Assembly: GCA_021732215.1 (NCBI GenBank)
Contig: JAKFVL010000008.1
Coordinates: 124,001-188,000 of the forward strand
From: Hyphomicrobiales bacterium
GTDB lineage: Bacteria > Pseudomonadota > Alphaproteobacteria > Rhizobiales > Xanthobacteraceae
Length of the DNA: 64,000 bases
Reading direction: 5' to 3'
This document shows, in pieces, positions 35,112 to 43,356 of the stretch. The first letter of the stretch is position 1; every line of letters begins with the position of its first letter. The notes beneath the pieces are model-generated. The model searched no databases and was not told the origin of the DNA. It saw nothing but the letters and a program-made list of their open reading frames with translations. Position numbers and translations under genes: made by a program.

Positions 35112-38100
35112 ATGCAGCAGAACTGGAGCGTGATCGCAGCCGCGTTCGGCTACATCGGGCTTCTGTTTTTGATCGCGAGCTATGGCGATCGCCTGTCCGG
35201 CTCGCAGCGCGGCCGTCTTTCCGGCCTGATCTATCCGCTGTCGCTGGCGATCTATTGCACATCGTGGACGTTCTTCGGTTCGGTCGGCCTTGCGACCCGC
35301 ACCGGCCTTGAATTTCTCGCGATCTATGTCGGCCCGATCCTGATGATCGGACTCTGCACGCCGGTTCTCAAGCGCGTGATCCATCTCGCCAAATCGCAGA
35401 ACATCACGTCGATCGCCGATTTTATCTCCTCGCGCTACGGCAAGAGCCAGGCTGTCGCGGCAACCGCCGCGATGATCGCCATCATCGGTTCGGTGCCGTA
35501 TATCGCGCTCCAGCTCAAAGCGATCTCCTCCTCGCTGGAAACCATCCTCGGTCAGGAACCGGACCTGTCGCAGGTGCCGTTCGTCGGCGACATCGCATTG
35601 CTCATCACGCTGGCGCTCGCGGCCTTCGCAGTGCTGTTCGGAACGCGGCAAACCGATGCGACCGAGCATCAGCACGGATTGATCCTGGCGGTAGCGACCG
35701 AGTCTCTGGTCAAGCTGATCGCCTTCATCGCGGTCGGAGTTTTCGTCACCTTCTGGATGATCGGGCCGGTCAATCTGATGGACCAGGTGGCGAAGGCGCC
35801 TGAAGCCGCCCGGATGATGAACTATACTCCGTCGATCGGCAATTTCCTGACGATGACGCTGCTGTCGTTCTTCGCCATCATGCTTTTGCCGCGGCAATTT
35901 CACGTTTCGGTCGTCGAAAACTCCAGCGACACCGAGGTCAATCGCGCACGCTGGCTGTTTCCGCTCTATCTGGTCGCGATCAATCTGTTTGTGATTCCGA
36001 TCGCGCTGGCGGGATTGATCACGTTCCCGTTCGGCCGGGCCGAGGCCGACATGTTCGTGCTGGCGCTGCCGATTGCAGGCGGCGCGCCGGTGCTGAGCGT
36101 GATCGTCTTCATCGGCGGCCTTTCGGCGGCCACCGCGATGGTGATCGTCGAATGCGTGGCGCTGGCCATCATGGTGTCGAACGATATCGTCATTCCCGCC
36201 GTCCTGCAGCGCACGTCGGCAGCGCGGGCCCAGAAGGAGAATTTCGGGCGTTTCGTTCTGATCGTGCGGCGTGTGGCGATCTTCGGCGTCATGCTGCTCG
36301 CCTATCTCTACTATCGTGCGCTCGGCGACGCCCAGCTCGCAGCGATCGGGCTGTTATCGTTCGCGGCGATCGCACAGCTGGCTCCCGCCTTTTTCGGCGG
36401 CCTGATCTGGCGGCGCGGCACGGCCCGCGGCGCCATGGGGGGCATGCTTGTTGGCTTTGCGCTCTGGGGCTACACGCTGTTCCTGCCGAGCTTCGCCGAG
36501 ATCGCGCCGATTGGCGCCGCGTTGATGGAGCACGGGCCGTTCGGCATCGAAGCGCTACGGCCCCGCGCCTTGTTCGGGGCCGACCTGCCGCCGCTGATCC
36601 ACGGCGTGCTCTGGAGCCTGTCGCTCAATCTGTTCGCCTACGTCGTGCTGTCGCTGACCAGCCGCCCCGCGGCCATCGAGCGCCTGCAAGCCGATCTGTT
36701 TGCGCCGAGCACTCTGACGCCGATCGCACCGACGTTCCGGCGCTGGCGCACCACGATCACGGTGCAGGACATTCTCAGCACCGTGACCCAGTTTCTTGGA
36801 CCCGAGCGAGCGTTGCGATCGTTCGAAATATTCGCCGCCGAGCATCGCATCAGCCTGGAGCGTACCGAGCCCGCCGACTTCCGCTTGCTGCGGCACGCCG
36901 AGCATCTGATTGCGTCCTCGATCGGCGCGGCCTCCTCGCGCCTCGTACTGTCGCTGCTGCTGCGCAAGCGCACGGTGTCGGCGAAAGCGGCGCTGAAGCT
37001 GCTCGACGACGCCAACGCGGCGCTGCATTTCAACCGCGAAATGATGCAGACCGCGCTCGACCATGTGCGCCAGGGTATCGCCGTCTTCAACACCGAACTG
37101 CAATTGATCTGCTCCAACCGGCAATTCGGCGAACTGCTCGAACTGCCGTCGCATATCGTGCAGATCGGCATTCCGTTGCAGGAACTGCTTGCCTACCTCA
37201 AGACCAAGGACGCGCCATCCTACGAAGACCCGGACGTGCTCGCCGAACGCCGGCTCGCGGCTTACACGACCGTGGGCGAACCCTATCTGGAGCGCCTGGT
37301 CGATCGGCAGATGGTGATCGAGGTGCGCGCCAACCGGATGCCCGCCGGCGAACTCGTCATCACCTTCTCCGATATCACGCCGAGCTTCGAGGCCGCGGAA
37401 GCGCTCGAACGCGCCAATGCGACACTGGAGAAGCGCGTCCGCGACCGCACCGAGGAACTGACCCGGCTCAACTCCGAACTCGCCCAGGCCAAGATCTTCG
37501 CCGAAGAGGCCAATATCTCGAAAACGCGCTTTCTGGCCGCAGCCAGCCACGACATTCTGCAACCGCTCAACGCGGCGCGGCTCTATGCGACCAGCCTTGT
37601 GGAGCGCAAATCCGGCGGCGAGGACTCCCGCCTCGTCGAGAACATCGACGACTCGCTGGAAGCGATCGAGGAAATTCTCGGCGCCCTGCTCGACATTTCC
37701 CGTCTCGATGCGGGCGCGGTGACGCCGTCGATCTCGAGCTTCCGGATCGGTGACCTGATGCGCTCGCTCGAAATCGAGTTCACTCCCATGGCGAAGGCGA
37801 AATCGCTGGATCTGCGTTTCGTCAGCAGCGCCCTGCCGGTCAAGTCCGACCGCGTGATGCTGCGCCGGCTGCTGCAGAACCTGATTTCCAACGCCATCAA
37901 GTATACGCCGCAGGGCCGCGTGCTGATCGGCTGCCGGCGGCGCGGCCGGTCATTGCAGATCTACATTCACGACACCGGCGTCGGCATTCCGCCGTCCAAA
38001 CGGGGTGAGATTTTCAAGGAATTTCACAGGCTCGACCAGGGCGCACGCATCGCGCGGGGACTTGGACTTGGACTGTCGATTGTCGAGCGGCTCTCGCGCG

Positions 38101-38621
38101 TGCTCGATCACGGCATTGCCATTGGCTCGAACCACGGCGGCGGCTCGCACTTCTCGGTCATGCTGCCGGTGGCCGACGCAATCACGCTGACATCGGCGGT
38201 GACGGCCGCAACGCCGCTGTCGCAGGCGCCCATGACCGGCACGCTGATCGTCTGCATCGAGAACGACCTCGCGATTCTCGACGGCATGAAAACCTTGCTC
38301 AGCGGATGGGATGCAACGGTCGTCGCCGCGACCGAGCCCTCAACAGCGATCCGCGAGATCGAGAAGCGTGGACAGCCCGTGACGGGATTGCTGGTCGATT
38401 ATCATCTCGACCGCGGCAACGGCATCGCCGCGATCCGCGATATCCGCCGCCAGTTCGGAGCCGCCATTCCGGCCATCCTGATTACCGCCGACCGCAGTCC
38501 GCAGGTCCGCGACGCTGCGCGCGCGGATGGCATCGTGGTGCTGAACAAGCCGGTGAAGCCGTCGGCGCTGCGTGCGCTGCTCGGGCAATGGCGGACCCAG
38601 CAGATGGTCGCGGCGGAGTAA
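35112..38621 (+). CDS. Hybrid sensor histidine kinase with solute:sodium symporter domain (CrbS/NahK type)
   Basis: The 1169-residue protein joins a transporter-like sensor to signalling domains. Residues about 1-500 carry about 13 membrane helices of the SLC5/symporter fold (SLAIYCTSWTFFGSVGLATR, GLIWRRGTARGAMGGMLVG). A PAS-like region follows (about 640-770), a coiled coil, a HisKA domain with His813 (AASHDILQPLNAARL), an ATPase domain (NLISNAIKYTPQG, DTGVGIP, GLGLGLSI) and a C-terminal receiver with Asp1096 (LLVDYHLD). The frame is open to 34932 but the ATG at 35112 follows GGGGAG. In Vibrio and Pseudomonas such kinases with a NarL-type partner control acetate uptake and activation. Confidence 0.94.
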   Translation: MQQNWSVIAAAFGYIGLLFLIASYGDRLSGSQRGRLSGLIYPLSLAIYCTSWTFFGSVGLATRTGLEFLAIYVGPILMIGLCTPVLKRVIHLAKSQNITSIADFISSRYGKSQAVAATAAMIAIIGSVPYIALQLKAISSSLETILGQEPDLSQVPFVGDIALLITLALAAFAVLFGTRQTDATEHQHGLILAVATESLVKLIAFIAVGVFVTFWMIGPVNLMDQVAKAPEAARMMNYTPSIGNFLTMTLLSFFAIMLLPRQFHVSVVENSSDTEVNRARWLFPLYLVAINLFVIPIALAGLITFPFGRAEADMFVLALPIAGGAPVLSVIVFIGGLSAATAMVIVECVALAIMVSNDIVIPAVLQRTSAARAQKENFGRFVLIVRRVAIFGVMLLAYLYYRALGDAQLAAIGLLSFAAIAQLAPAFFGGLIWRRGTARGAMGGMLVGFALWGYTLFLPSFAEIAPIGAALMEHGPFGIEALRPRALFGADLPPLIHGVLWSLSLNLFAYVVLSLTSRPAAIERLQADLFAPSTLTPIAPTFRRWRTTITVQDILSTVTQFLGPERALRSFEIFAAEHRISLERTEPADFRLLRHAEHLIASSIGAASSRLVLSLLLRKRTVSAKAALKLLDDANAALHFNREMMQTALDHVRQGIAVFNTELQLICSNRQFGELLELPSHIVQIGIPLQELLAYLKTKDAPSYEDPDVLAERRLAAYTTVGEPYLERLVDRQMVIEVRANRMPAGELVITFSDITPSFEAAEALERANATLEKRVRDRTEELTRLNSELAQAKIFAEEANISKTRFLAAASHDILQPLNAARLYATSLVERKSGGEDSRLVENIDDSLEAIEEILGALLDISRLDAGAVTPSISSFRIGDLMRSLEIEFTPMAKAKSLDLRFVSSALPVKSDRVMLRRLLQNLISNAIKYTPQGRVLIGCRRRGRSLQIYIHDTGVGIPPSKRGEIFKEFHRLDQGARIARGLGLGLSIVERLSRVLDHGIAIGSNHGGGSHFSVMLPVADAITLTSAVTAATPLSQAPMTGTLIVCIENDLAILDGMKTLLSGWDATVVAATEPSTAIREIEKRGQPVTGLLVDYHLDRGNGIAAIRDIRRQFGAAIPAILITADRSPQVRDAARADGIVVLNKPVKPSALRALLGQWRTQQMVAAE

Positions 38622-38624
38622 GAT

Positions 38625-39296
38625 TTACGGCGTCGACGTTTCGCCCTGTCGCCACTGCGCGTTGGCGATCTTCGACGCGGCAATCACCGCCTGGGTGCGG
38701 CTCTCGACGCCCAGCTTCTGCAGGATCGCCGAAACGTGCGCCTTGATGGTGGCTTCAGAAACGCCGAGTTCATAGGCGATCTGCTTGTTGAGCAGCCCTT
38801 GCGACAGCATCATCAGCACTCGCACCTGCTGTGGGGTCAGCGTCACCAGACGGTCGCGCAACCGCACGATTTCCGGATCGCCTCCGACCGAGATGTCAAT
38901 GTCCGGCGGAATCCAGACGTCACCGGCCATCACCTTGGCGATTGCATCGTGCAGCGTCTCGACGCCGAAGCGCTTGGGAATGAAGCCGGACGCACCGAAC
39001 TCCATCGAGCGGCGAATGGTCTCGATATCATCGCTTGCGGACACGACCACGACCGGAACCGCAGGATACTGAGCGCGAAGGTAAATCAGCCCCGAAAACC
39101 CGCTGATCCCCGGCATCGTCAGATCAAGCAGGATCAGATCGACGTCCGGGCTGCGCTCCAGCAGCGCCGTCAGTTCCTCAAACGAGCCGACCTCATCGAC
39201 CTCCGCAGCCGCCATGCCGCCGGCGACGGCTTGCCGCAGTGCACCGCGAAACAGCGGGTGATCGTCGGCGATAATGAGGTGCGTTTTTCCTGTCAT
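38625..39296 (-). CDS. NarL/LuxR-family response regulator (CrbR-like)
   Basis: The 223-residue protein has a receiver (IIADDHPLFRGALRQAV, phospho-acceptor Asp58 in LILLDLTMPG) and a LuxR helix-turn-helix (LTPQQVRVLMMLSQGLLNKQIAYELGVSEATIKAHVSAIL). It fits the regulators paired with symporter-domain kinases. AGGA precedes the ATG at 39296; an ATG at 39311 adds five residues. Its gene converges with the kinase gene (three bases apart) and is divergent from the DUF4212-symporter operon, whose promoter it probably controls. Confidence 0.92.
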   Translation of the reverse strand: MTGKTHLIIADDHPLFRGALRQAVAGGMAAAEVDEVGSFEELTALLERSPDVDLILLDLTMPGISGFSGLIYLRAQYPAVPVVVVSASDDIETIRRSMEFGASGFIPKRFGVETLHDAIAKVMAGDVWIPPDIDISVGGDPEIVRLRDRLVTLTPQQVRVLMMLSQGLLNKQIAYELGVSEATIKAHVSAILQKLGVESRTQAVIAASKIANAQWRQGETSTP

Positions 39297-39608
39297 GCGG
39301 TCCTGCAGCACTCGAACGCGGCTGTTGATTACAACGAATTCAATTCTTTACCGTGCTTCGCCAGGACGCAAGGATTCTATGACGGGATGGCAGCAAGCAT
39401 ACGAAGCTCGCACCAGATCGCAAAACTCTCGCAGCGCACAACGCTGAACTGCCTGCGGCATTATGGCCTAATATTCTAACGTCTAATGCGCTTTGCCGAT
39501 GTCTCCCCGTAACTTCGCTTCCGGGGAGCGGCGCATGCGCCGCTTTGGGGCATCAATAAAACTTCCAAATTGTAGCCCCGCCGGAATTCTGACACGGAGG
39601 ACTACGTC
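39297..39608. promoter_or_regulatory. Divergent promoter region with leader hairpins
   Basis: These 312 bases separate the response regulator from the symporter operon and hold no gene. Near the operon lie a stem-loop CTCCCCG-N12-CGGGGAG (39503-39528) and a 16-bp perfect palindrome GCGGCGCATGCGCCGC (39528-39543), which abut. These could be an operator or leader structure. No sigma-54 box (TGGCAC-N5-TTGC) is visible. A GGAGGA ribosome site precedes the ATG at 39609. Confidence 0.5.
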
Positions 39609-39872
39609 ATGGCATCTCAAGACAAGGGCGAAGAACATTGGCAGCGCACCAGCCGCCTGATGATCATCATGCTCTCACTGTGGGCATTCTTCAGTTTCAT
39701 CGTCCACTTCTTTGTAGGCGGACTTAACGGCGTCACGCTCTTGGGTTTCCCGCTCGGCTTCTACATGGCTGCGCAGGGATCCCTCGTCGCATTCGTCATC
39801 ATGTTGTTCGTGTTTGCGAAAGCGCAGGACAAGATCGATCGCGATTGCGGCGTCGCCGAAGAAGACGAATAA
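39609..39872 (+). CDS. DUF4212 small symporter subunit
   Basis: This 87-residue DUF4212 protein has two membrane helices (about 17-38 and 48-68) and a charged C-terminus. The motif FFVGGLNGVTLLGFPLGFYMAAQGS is characteristic. DUF4212 proteins are encoded directly before solute:sodium symporters of the VC_2705 subfamily and probably act as their partner subunit. The symporter gene starts 18 bases later. It is strongly expressed by appearance (good ribosome site). Confidence 0.93.
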   Translation: MASQDKGEEHWQRTSRLMIIMLSLWAFFSFIVHFFVGGLNGVTLLGFPLGFYMAAQGSLVAFVIMLFVFAKAQDKIDRDCGVAEEDE

Positions 39873-39890
39873 GTCGAGGGGATCATCACA

Positions 39891-41876
39891 ATGGCTACAG
39901 AAGCACAATCCGGCGGTAGCGACTTTACGTCGAACCTCGGCAAGATTTACGGCATCTACACAGGCGGCTTTGTCGCGTTCGTCGCGCTGGTCGGCATGCT
40001 CGAGTACATGGGCGTGCCGAACAAGATTCTCGGCTATATGTTCGTTGGCTTCACGATCCTGGTCTACGCCTTCATCGGCATCGTGAGCCGCACAGGTCAG
40101 GTTTCAGAGTACTACGTCGCTGGCCGCAAGGTTCCTGCGTTCTATAACGGCATGGCGACGGGCGCCGACTGGATGTCGGCAGCGTCCTTCATCGGCATGG
40201 CCGGAACGCTGTTCCTGCTCGGCTATGACGGCCTTGCATTCGTTCTTGGCTGGACCGGCGGCTACGTGCTGGTGGCGGTGCTGATCGCTCCCTACCTGCG
40301 CAAGTTCGGCGCCTATACCGTGCCTGACTTCCTCGCCGCGCGTTACGAAGGAAACACGGCGCGCATGATCGGCGTGATTGTGCTGATCGCCTGCTCGTTC
40401 ACCTACGTCGTCGCGCAGATTTTCGGAACCGGCCTGATCGCCCAGCGCTTCCTTGGCCTCGACTTCGTGGTCGCGGTCTATGCCGGCCTCGGCGGCATTC
40501 TGCTCTGCTCGATGCTGGGCGGCATGCGGGCAGTGACCTGGACACAGGTGGCGCAGTACATCGTGCTGATCGTCGCATACCTGATCCCGGTCGTCATCCT
40601 GTCGGCCAAAAAGTACGGGCTGCCGATTCCGCAGCTCACTTACGGACAGGCCCTCGCCGAGATCACGCGGCTGGAAAACAGCTTCGTCGCGAACGGTCTG
40701 GCAACGCAGGCGTTCGTGACGGCGAAGGCGCACATAACGCCTTTCACATCCTACTCGCCGGCGAACTTCTTTGCGCTGATCTTCTGCCTGATGCTCGGCA
40801 CGGCCTCGCTGCCGCACGTTCTGATGCGCTACTTCACCACCCCGTCGGTGCGTGAAGCGCGTATCTCCGTCGCATGGTCGCTGCTGTTCATCTTCCTGCT
40901 GTACTTCACAGCCCCGGCCTACGCGGCGTTCTCGAAGCTCGAGGTCTATTCGACCCTGATCGGCAAGAACCTCTCCGATCTGCCGCAGTGGGTTTACACC
41001 TACGGCAATCTCGGCCTTGTCAACATCTGCGGCAAGGCCGCCACGACGCTCGATGCGGTCAAGGCCGCGTGCGCCGCGGCGGGCAACACCGCCGGTCTGC
41101 TCAGGCTCCAGGACTTCGGCATCAACACCGACGTGGTGGTGATCTCGACGCCTGAAATCGCGGGCATGCCGTATGTGATCGCCGGCCTCGTGGCCGCGGG
41201 CGGCCTCGCCGCCGCGCTGTCCACCGCCGACGGTCTGTTGCTTGCGATCGCCAACGCGCTCAGCCACGACGTCTACTACAAGATGATCGACCCGCAGGCG
41301 CCGACGAATCGCCGCCTGGTGGTCGCGCGCGTCCTGCTGGTGATCGTGGCGGTGCTCGCAGCCTGGACGGCCTCGCAGCGGCCGGCTGACATCCTTGCCA
41401 TGGTGGCGTGGGCGTTCAGTCTCGCGGCGGGCGGACTGTTCCCGGCGCTTGTGCTGGGCGTGTGGTGGAAGCGGACCAACAGCGCGGGCGCAATTGCCGG
41501 CATGCTGGTCGGTTTCGGCGTCACGCTTACCTACCTGCTGGCCTCGCGTTACTTCCCCGGCTACGGCGTGCAGTATCTCGGCATGTCTTCGCTTATGAAC
41601 CCGGTTACCGGCGTGCCGGTGGTCGATCTGGCGAAGGCGATGGCGGCACCGAACGCCATGGAGGCATGGACGGCGCTTTCGCACCCGATGGCGTCCAAGG
41701 TCGGCTGGTTCAACATCAACAACATCTCGGCGGCGGTGTTCGGCGTGCCGGCGGGATTGGTCACGATGATCGCGGTCTCGCTGATGACGCCCGAGCCGTC
41801 GAAGTCGATGCGCGACTTCATCGACGAAGTCCGCAAGCCGAAAGGCAAGACGATGATGGAAGAAAAGGCTGCCTGA
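39891..41876 (+). CDS. Solute:sodium symporter (acetate/pyruvate type, VC_2705 subfamily)
   Basis: This 661-residue sodium-coupled carrier of the SSS family is related to ActP. Features: STSEYYVAGRK-like VSEYYVAGRKVPAFYNGMATGADWMSAASFIGMAG, YTVPDFLAARYEG, GTASLPHVLMRYFTTP and ALSTADGLLLAIANALSHD. A loop with cysteines (NICGKAATTLDAVKAACAAAG) around residue 385 is typical of this longer subfamily. With DUF4212, the kinase at 35112 and the regulator at 38625 it forms a transport-and-sensing unit for short-chain carboxylates; the actual substrate is inferred. No acs gene is adjacent. Confidence 0.94.
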   Translation: MATEAQSGGSDFTSNLGKIYGIYTGGFVAFVALVGMLEYMGVPNKILGYMFVGFTILVYAFIGIVSRTGQVSEYYVAGRKVPAFYNGMATGADWMSAASFIGMAGTLFLLGYDGLAFVLGWTGGYVLVAVLIAPYLRKFGAYTVPDFLAARYEGNTARMIGVIVLIACSFTYVVAQIFGTGLIAQRFLGLDFVVAVYAGLGGILLCSMLGGMRAVTWTQVAQYIVLIVAYLIPVVILSAKKYGLPIPQLTYGQALAEITRLENSFVANGLATQAFVTAKAHITPFTSYSPANFFALIFCLMLGTASLPHVLMRYFTTPSVREARISVAWSLLFIFLLYFTAPAYAAFSKLEVYSTLIGKNLSDLPQWVYTYGNLGLVNICGKAATTLDAVKAACAAAGNTAGLLRLQDFGINTDVVVISTPEIAGMPYVIAGLVAAGGLAAALSTADGLLLAIANALSHDVYYKMIDPQAPTNRRLVVARVLLVIVAVLAAWTASQRPADILAMVAWAFSLAAGGLFPALVLGVWWKRTNSAGAIAGMLVGFGVTLTYLLASRYFPGYGVQYLGMSSLMNPVTGVPVVDLAKAMAAPNAMEAWTALSHPMASKVGWFNINNISAAVFGVPAGLVTMIAVSLMTPEPSKSMRDFIDEVRKPKGKTMMEEKAA

Positions 41877-41900
41877 CCTCGGCAGCCCTGATTGATGCCG

Positions 41901-41935
41901 AAGGGGCGGAGGGAAACCTCCGCCCCTTCTTCTTC
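41901..41935 (+). terminator. Rho-independent terminator after the symporter
   Basis: A perfect 12-bp stem (AAGGGGCGGAGG and CCTCCGCCCCTT) with a GAAA loop is followed by CTTCTTCC. It closes the DUF4212-symporter transcript. Confidence 0.8.
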
Positions 41936-42005
41936 CTCCCGACAAGTCTTCCGCTTACCATGGCCGCACGGCCGACCTCCCATCGCCGCGGACCAGAGAC
42001 CGGAC

Positions 42006-42308
42006 ATGGACTTAACTGCCAAGGACTATTTGTTTCAGGCGCCCAACCTCGTGCTCGCTGCGGCCATGTACACGCTGCTGGCGCGCTACATCCTTTCGCT
42101 CGTGTTCAAGGCCGACAGCCAGGCCGTGCTCTGGCGCGTCTTTTGCCAGATCACCGATCCGATCCTGAGCGGTGTGCGCGTCGTCACGCCGGCCATGGTT
42201 CCGGGAGGCGTGGTGATGATCCTCGCGATCTTCTGGACCATCCTGCTCCGGACACTTCTGGTGCTGATCGCCATCCAGTTCGGCTTCTTTCCCAAGGTGA
42301 CCGAATGA
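42006..42308 (+). CDS. YggT-like membrane protein (100 aa)
   Basis: This 100-residue membrane protein has two hydrophobic stretches (about 12-33 and 65-92) around WRVFCQITDPILSGVRVVTPAMVPGG, which resembles the YggT family (xxxTDPxLxPxRxxxP). YggT proteins are small inner-membrane proteins linked to osmotic stress and cell shape factors; the function here is unknown. The stop overlaps the next start by four bases (ATGA), so the pair is coupled. It follows the symporter terminator by 75 bases. Confidence 0.78.
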   Translation: MDLTAKDYLFQAPNLVLAAAMYTLLARYILSLVFKADSQAVLWRVFCQITDPILSGVRVVTPAMVPGGVVMILAIFWTILLRTLLVLIAIQFGFFPKVTE

Positions 42309-42667
42309 ACGATACCAACGACACAATGGAAGATCGCGAGAGACTGATGCGGCAGGACGGCTACCTGCTGGGCATCACCGGCACGAGTCTGATCTGCGGA
42401 ATGCATTTCTCGCCGTGGCTCGATCTGTTCGTGCCGCCGGTCGCGGCGATCATGACCAGCTTCTACATCACCTCGCCGGTGCTGCTGTTCTACTTCTCGT
42501 CGCTGACTGTCGCGGTCGCCGCGGTCATCGTCGCCGGAATTCCCGCAGCCCTGTTCGAGCGGGCAACAGGCCGGACCCGAAGCGATTCGACATCCATGGC
42601 GATCTGGCTGGCCGGAACGTTGCTCCTTGCAGTCCCCGCCGTCGTCGGCATGTTTCGCCCAGGATAG
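42305..42667 (+). CDS. Membrane protein of unknown function (120 aa)
   Basis: This is an unrecognised 120-residue protein with three to four hydrophobic helices (about 22-40, 45-62, 65-86 and 98-116). The soluble N-terminus is acidic (NDTNDTMEDRERLM). It is translationally coupled to the YggT-like gene, which suggests that the two products act together. No cysteine pair or charged motif within helices hints at catalysis. Confidence 0.75.
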   Translation: MNDTNDTMEDRERLMRQDGYLLGITGTSLICGMHFSPWLDLFVPPVAAIMTSFYITSPVLLFYFSSLTVAVAAVIVAGIPAALFERATGRTRSDSTSMAIWLAGTLLLAVPAVVGMFRPG

Positions 42668-42767
42668 GGAACACCGCTCTCACAAATGCGTTGTGAGCGT
42701 TGCTTTCCTCTTGCACTGCGGTACGCCCGGTGAGATTCTTTCGGGGCCGGTTACTGGCGGGTGGCAC

Positions 42768-43148
42768 ATGGATGACAAGATTGCCGAAAGAATCGAACTG
42801 TTTGCCAACCTTTCGGTTGCCCGTGGCTGCGGTTTCGCGGCCCTCGCCATTCTGACCGTCGCCCTCGGCTTGTCCGCGACCCCCATCGTTTCACTGCAGT
42901 CCGCGGGTTATCTGTTCTTGCTGATGTCGATTATCCTGCTGCTCAAGGCATCCCTGGCAGGCACGAGATCCTACAAACGGACCGAGGTCTGGATCATGCT
43001 CGAACCGCAAGAACGGCCAAGCCCGATCTTCGCCCAGGTCGCGATCGGAGAGGTCTTGCGCCGGACCTATCTGAAGTTTGCACGGCTCGCTGCCATGTTC
43101 TCGGTGCTGTGCCTGGCTCTTGCGATCATCCATAGCGTCATGGGTTGA
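42768..43148 (+). CDS. Membrane protein of unknown function (126 aa)
   Basis: This is an unrecognised 126-residue protein with helices at about 22-40, 47-64 and 102-122, and a cytosolic loop (TRSYKRTEVWIMLEPQERP) between the second and third. The frame is open to 42627; the ATG at 42768 is the first that gives an amphipathic start (MDDKIAERIELFANLSVARG). It lies 100 bases behind the preceding membrane gene and may be in the same transcript. I recall similar proteins only as hypothetical entries in Bradyrhizobium relatives. Confidence 0.72.
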   Translation: MDDKIAERIELFANLSVARGCGFAALAILTVALGLSATPIVSLQSAGYLFLLMSIILLLKASLAGTRSYKRTEVWIMLEPQERPSPIFAQVAIGEVLRRTYLKFARLAAMFSVLCLALAIIHSVMG

Positions 43149-43356
43149 TTGCTGCGCCGCAGCCAAATCAGCCCGCTTGAAAAAGCTAACCATTGACAAG
43201 CCTGCATTTTCGACCGGCTGTGCGTCTCCGGGCGTAGCCAAAAGTCCTATGTGCGCTGTTCCGCCACAGTGATAAGACGCCGCATCCCGGCGCGCATGGC
43301 TGTCTATCTGAGCTTTCGCGCGTCCGGCAGACCAAGGATGCCTGGGAGGCGACGTA

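Noticed and set aside
39480-39608. Possible sigma-54 promoter before the DUF4212 gene
   Set aside because: No TGGCAC-N5-TTGC match was found on reading the region.
40104-41945. 613-codon minus-strand frame opposite the symporter
   Set aside because: Highly basic and His-rich, no domains; it mirrors the symporter coding strand.
43193-43221. Possible promoter with TTGACA before the MHS transporter
   Set aside because: The -35 box is good but no acceptable -10 box lies 16-19 bases downstream.
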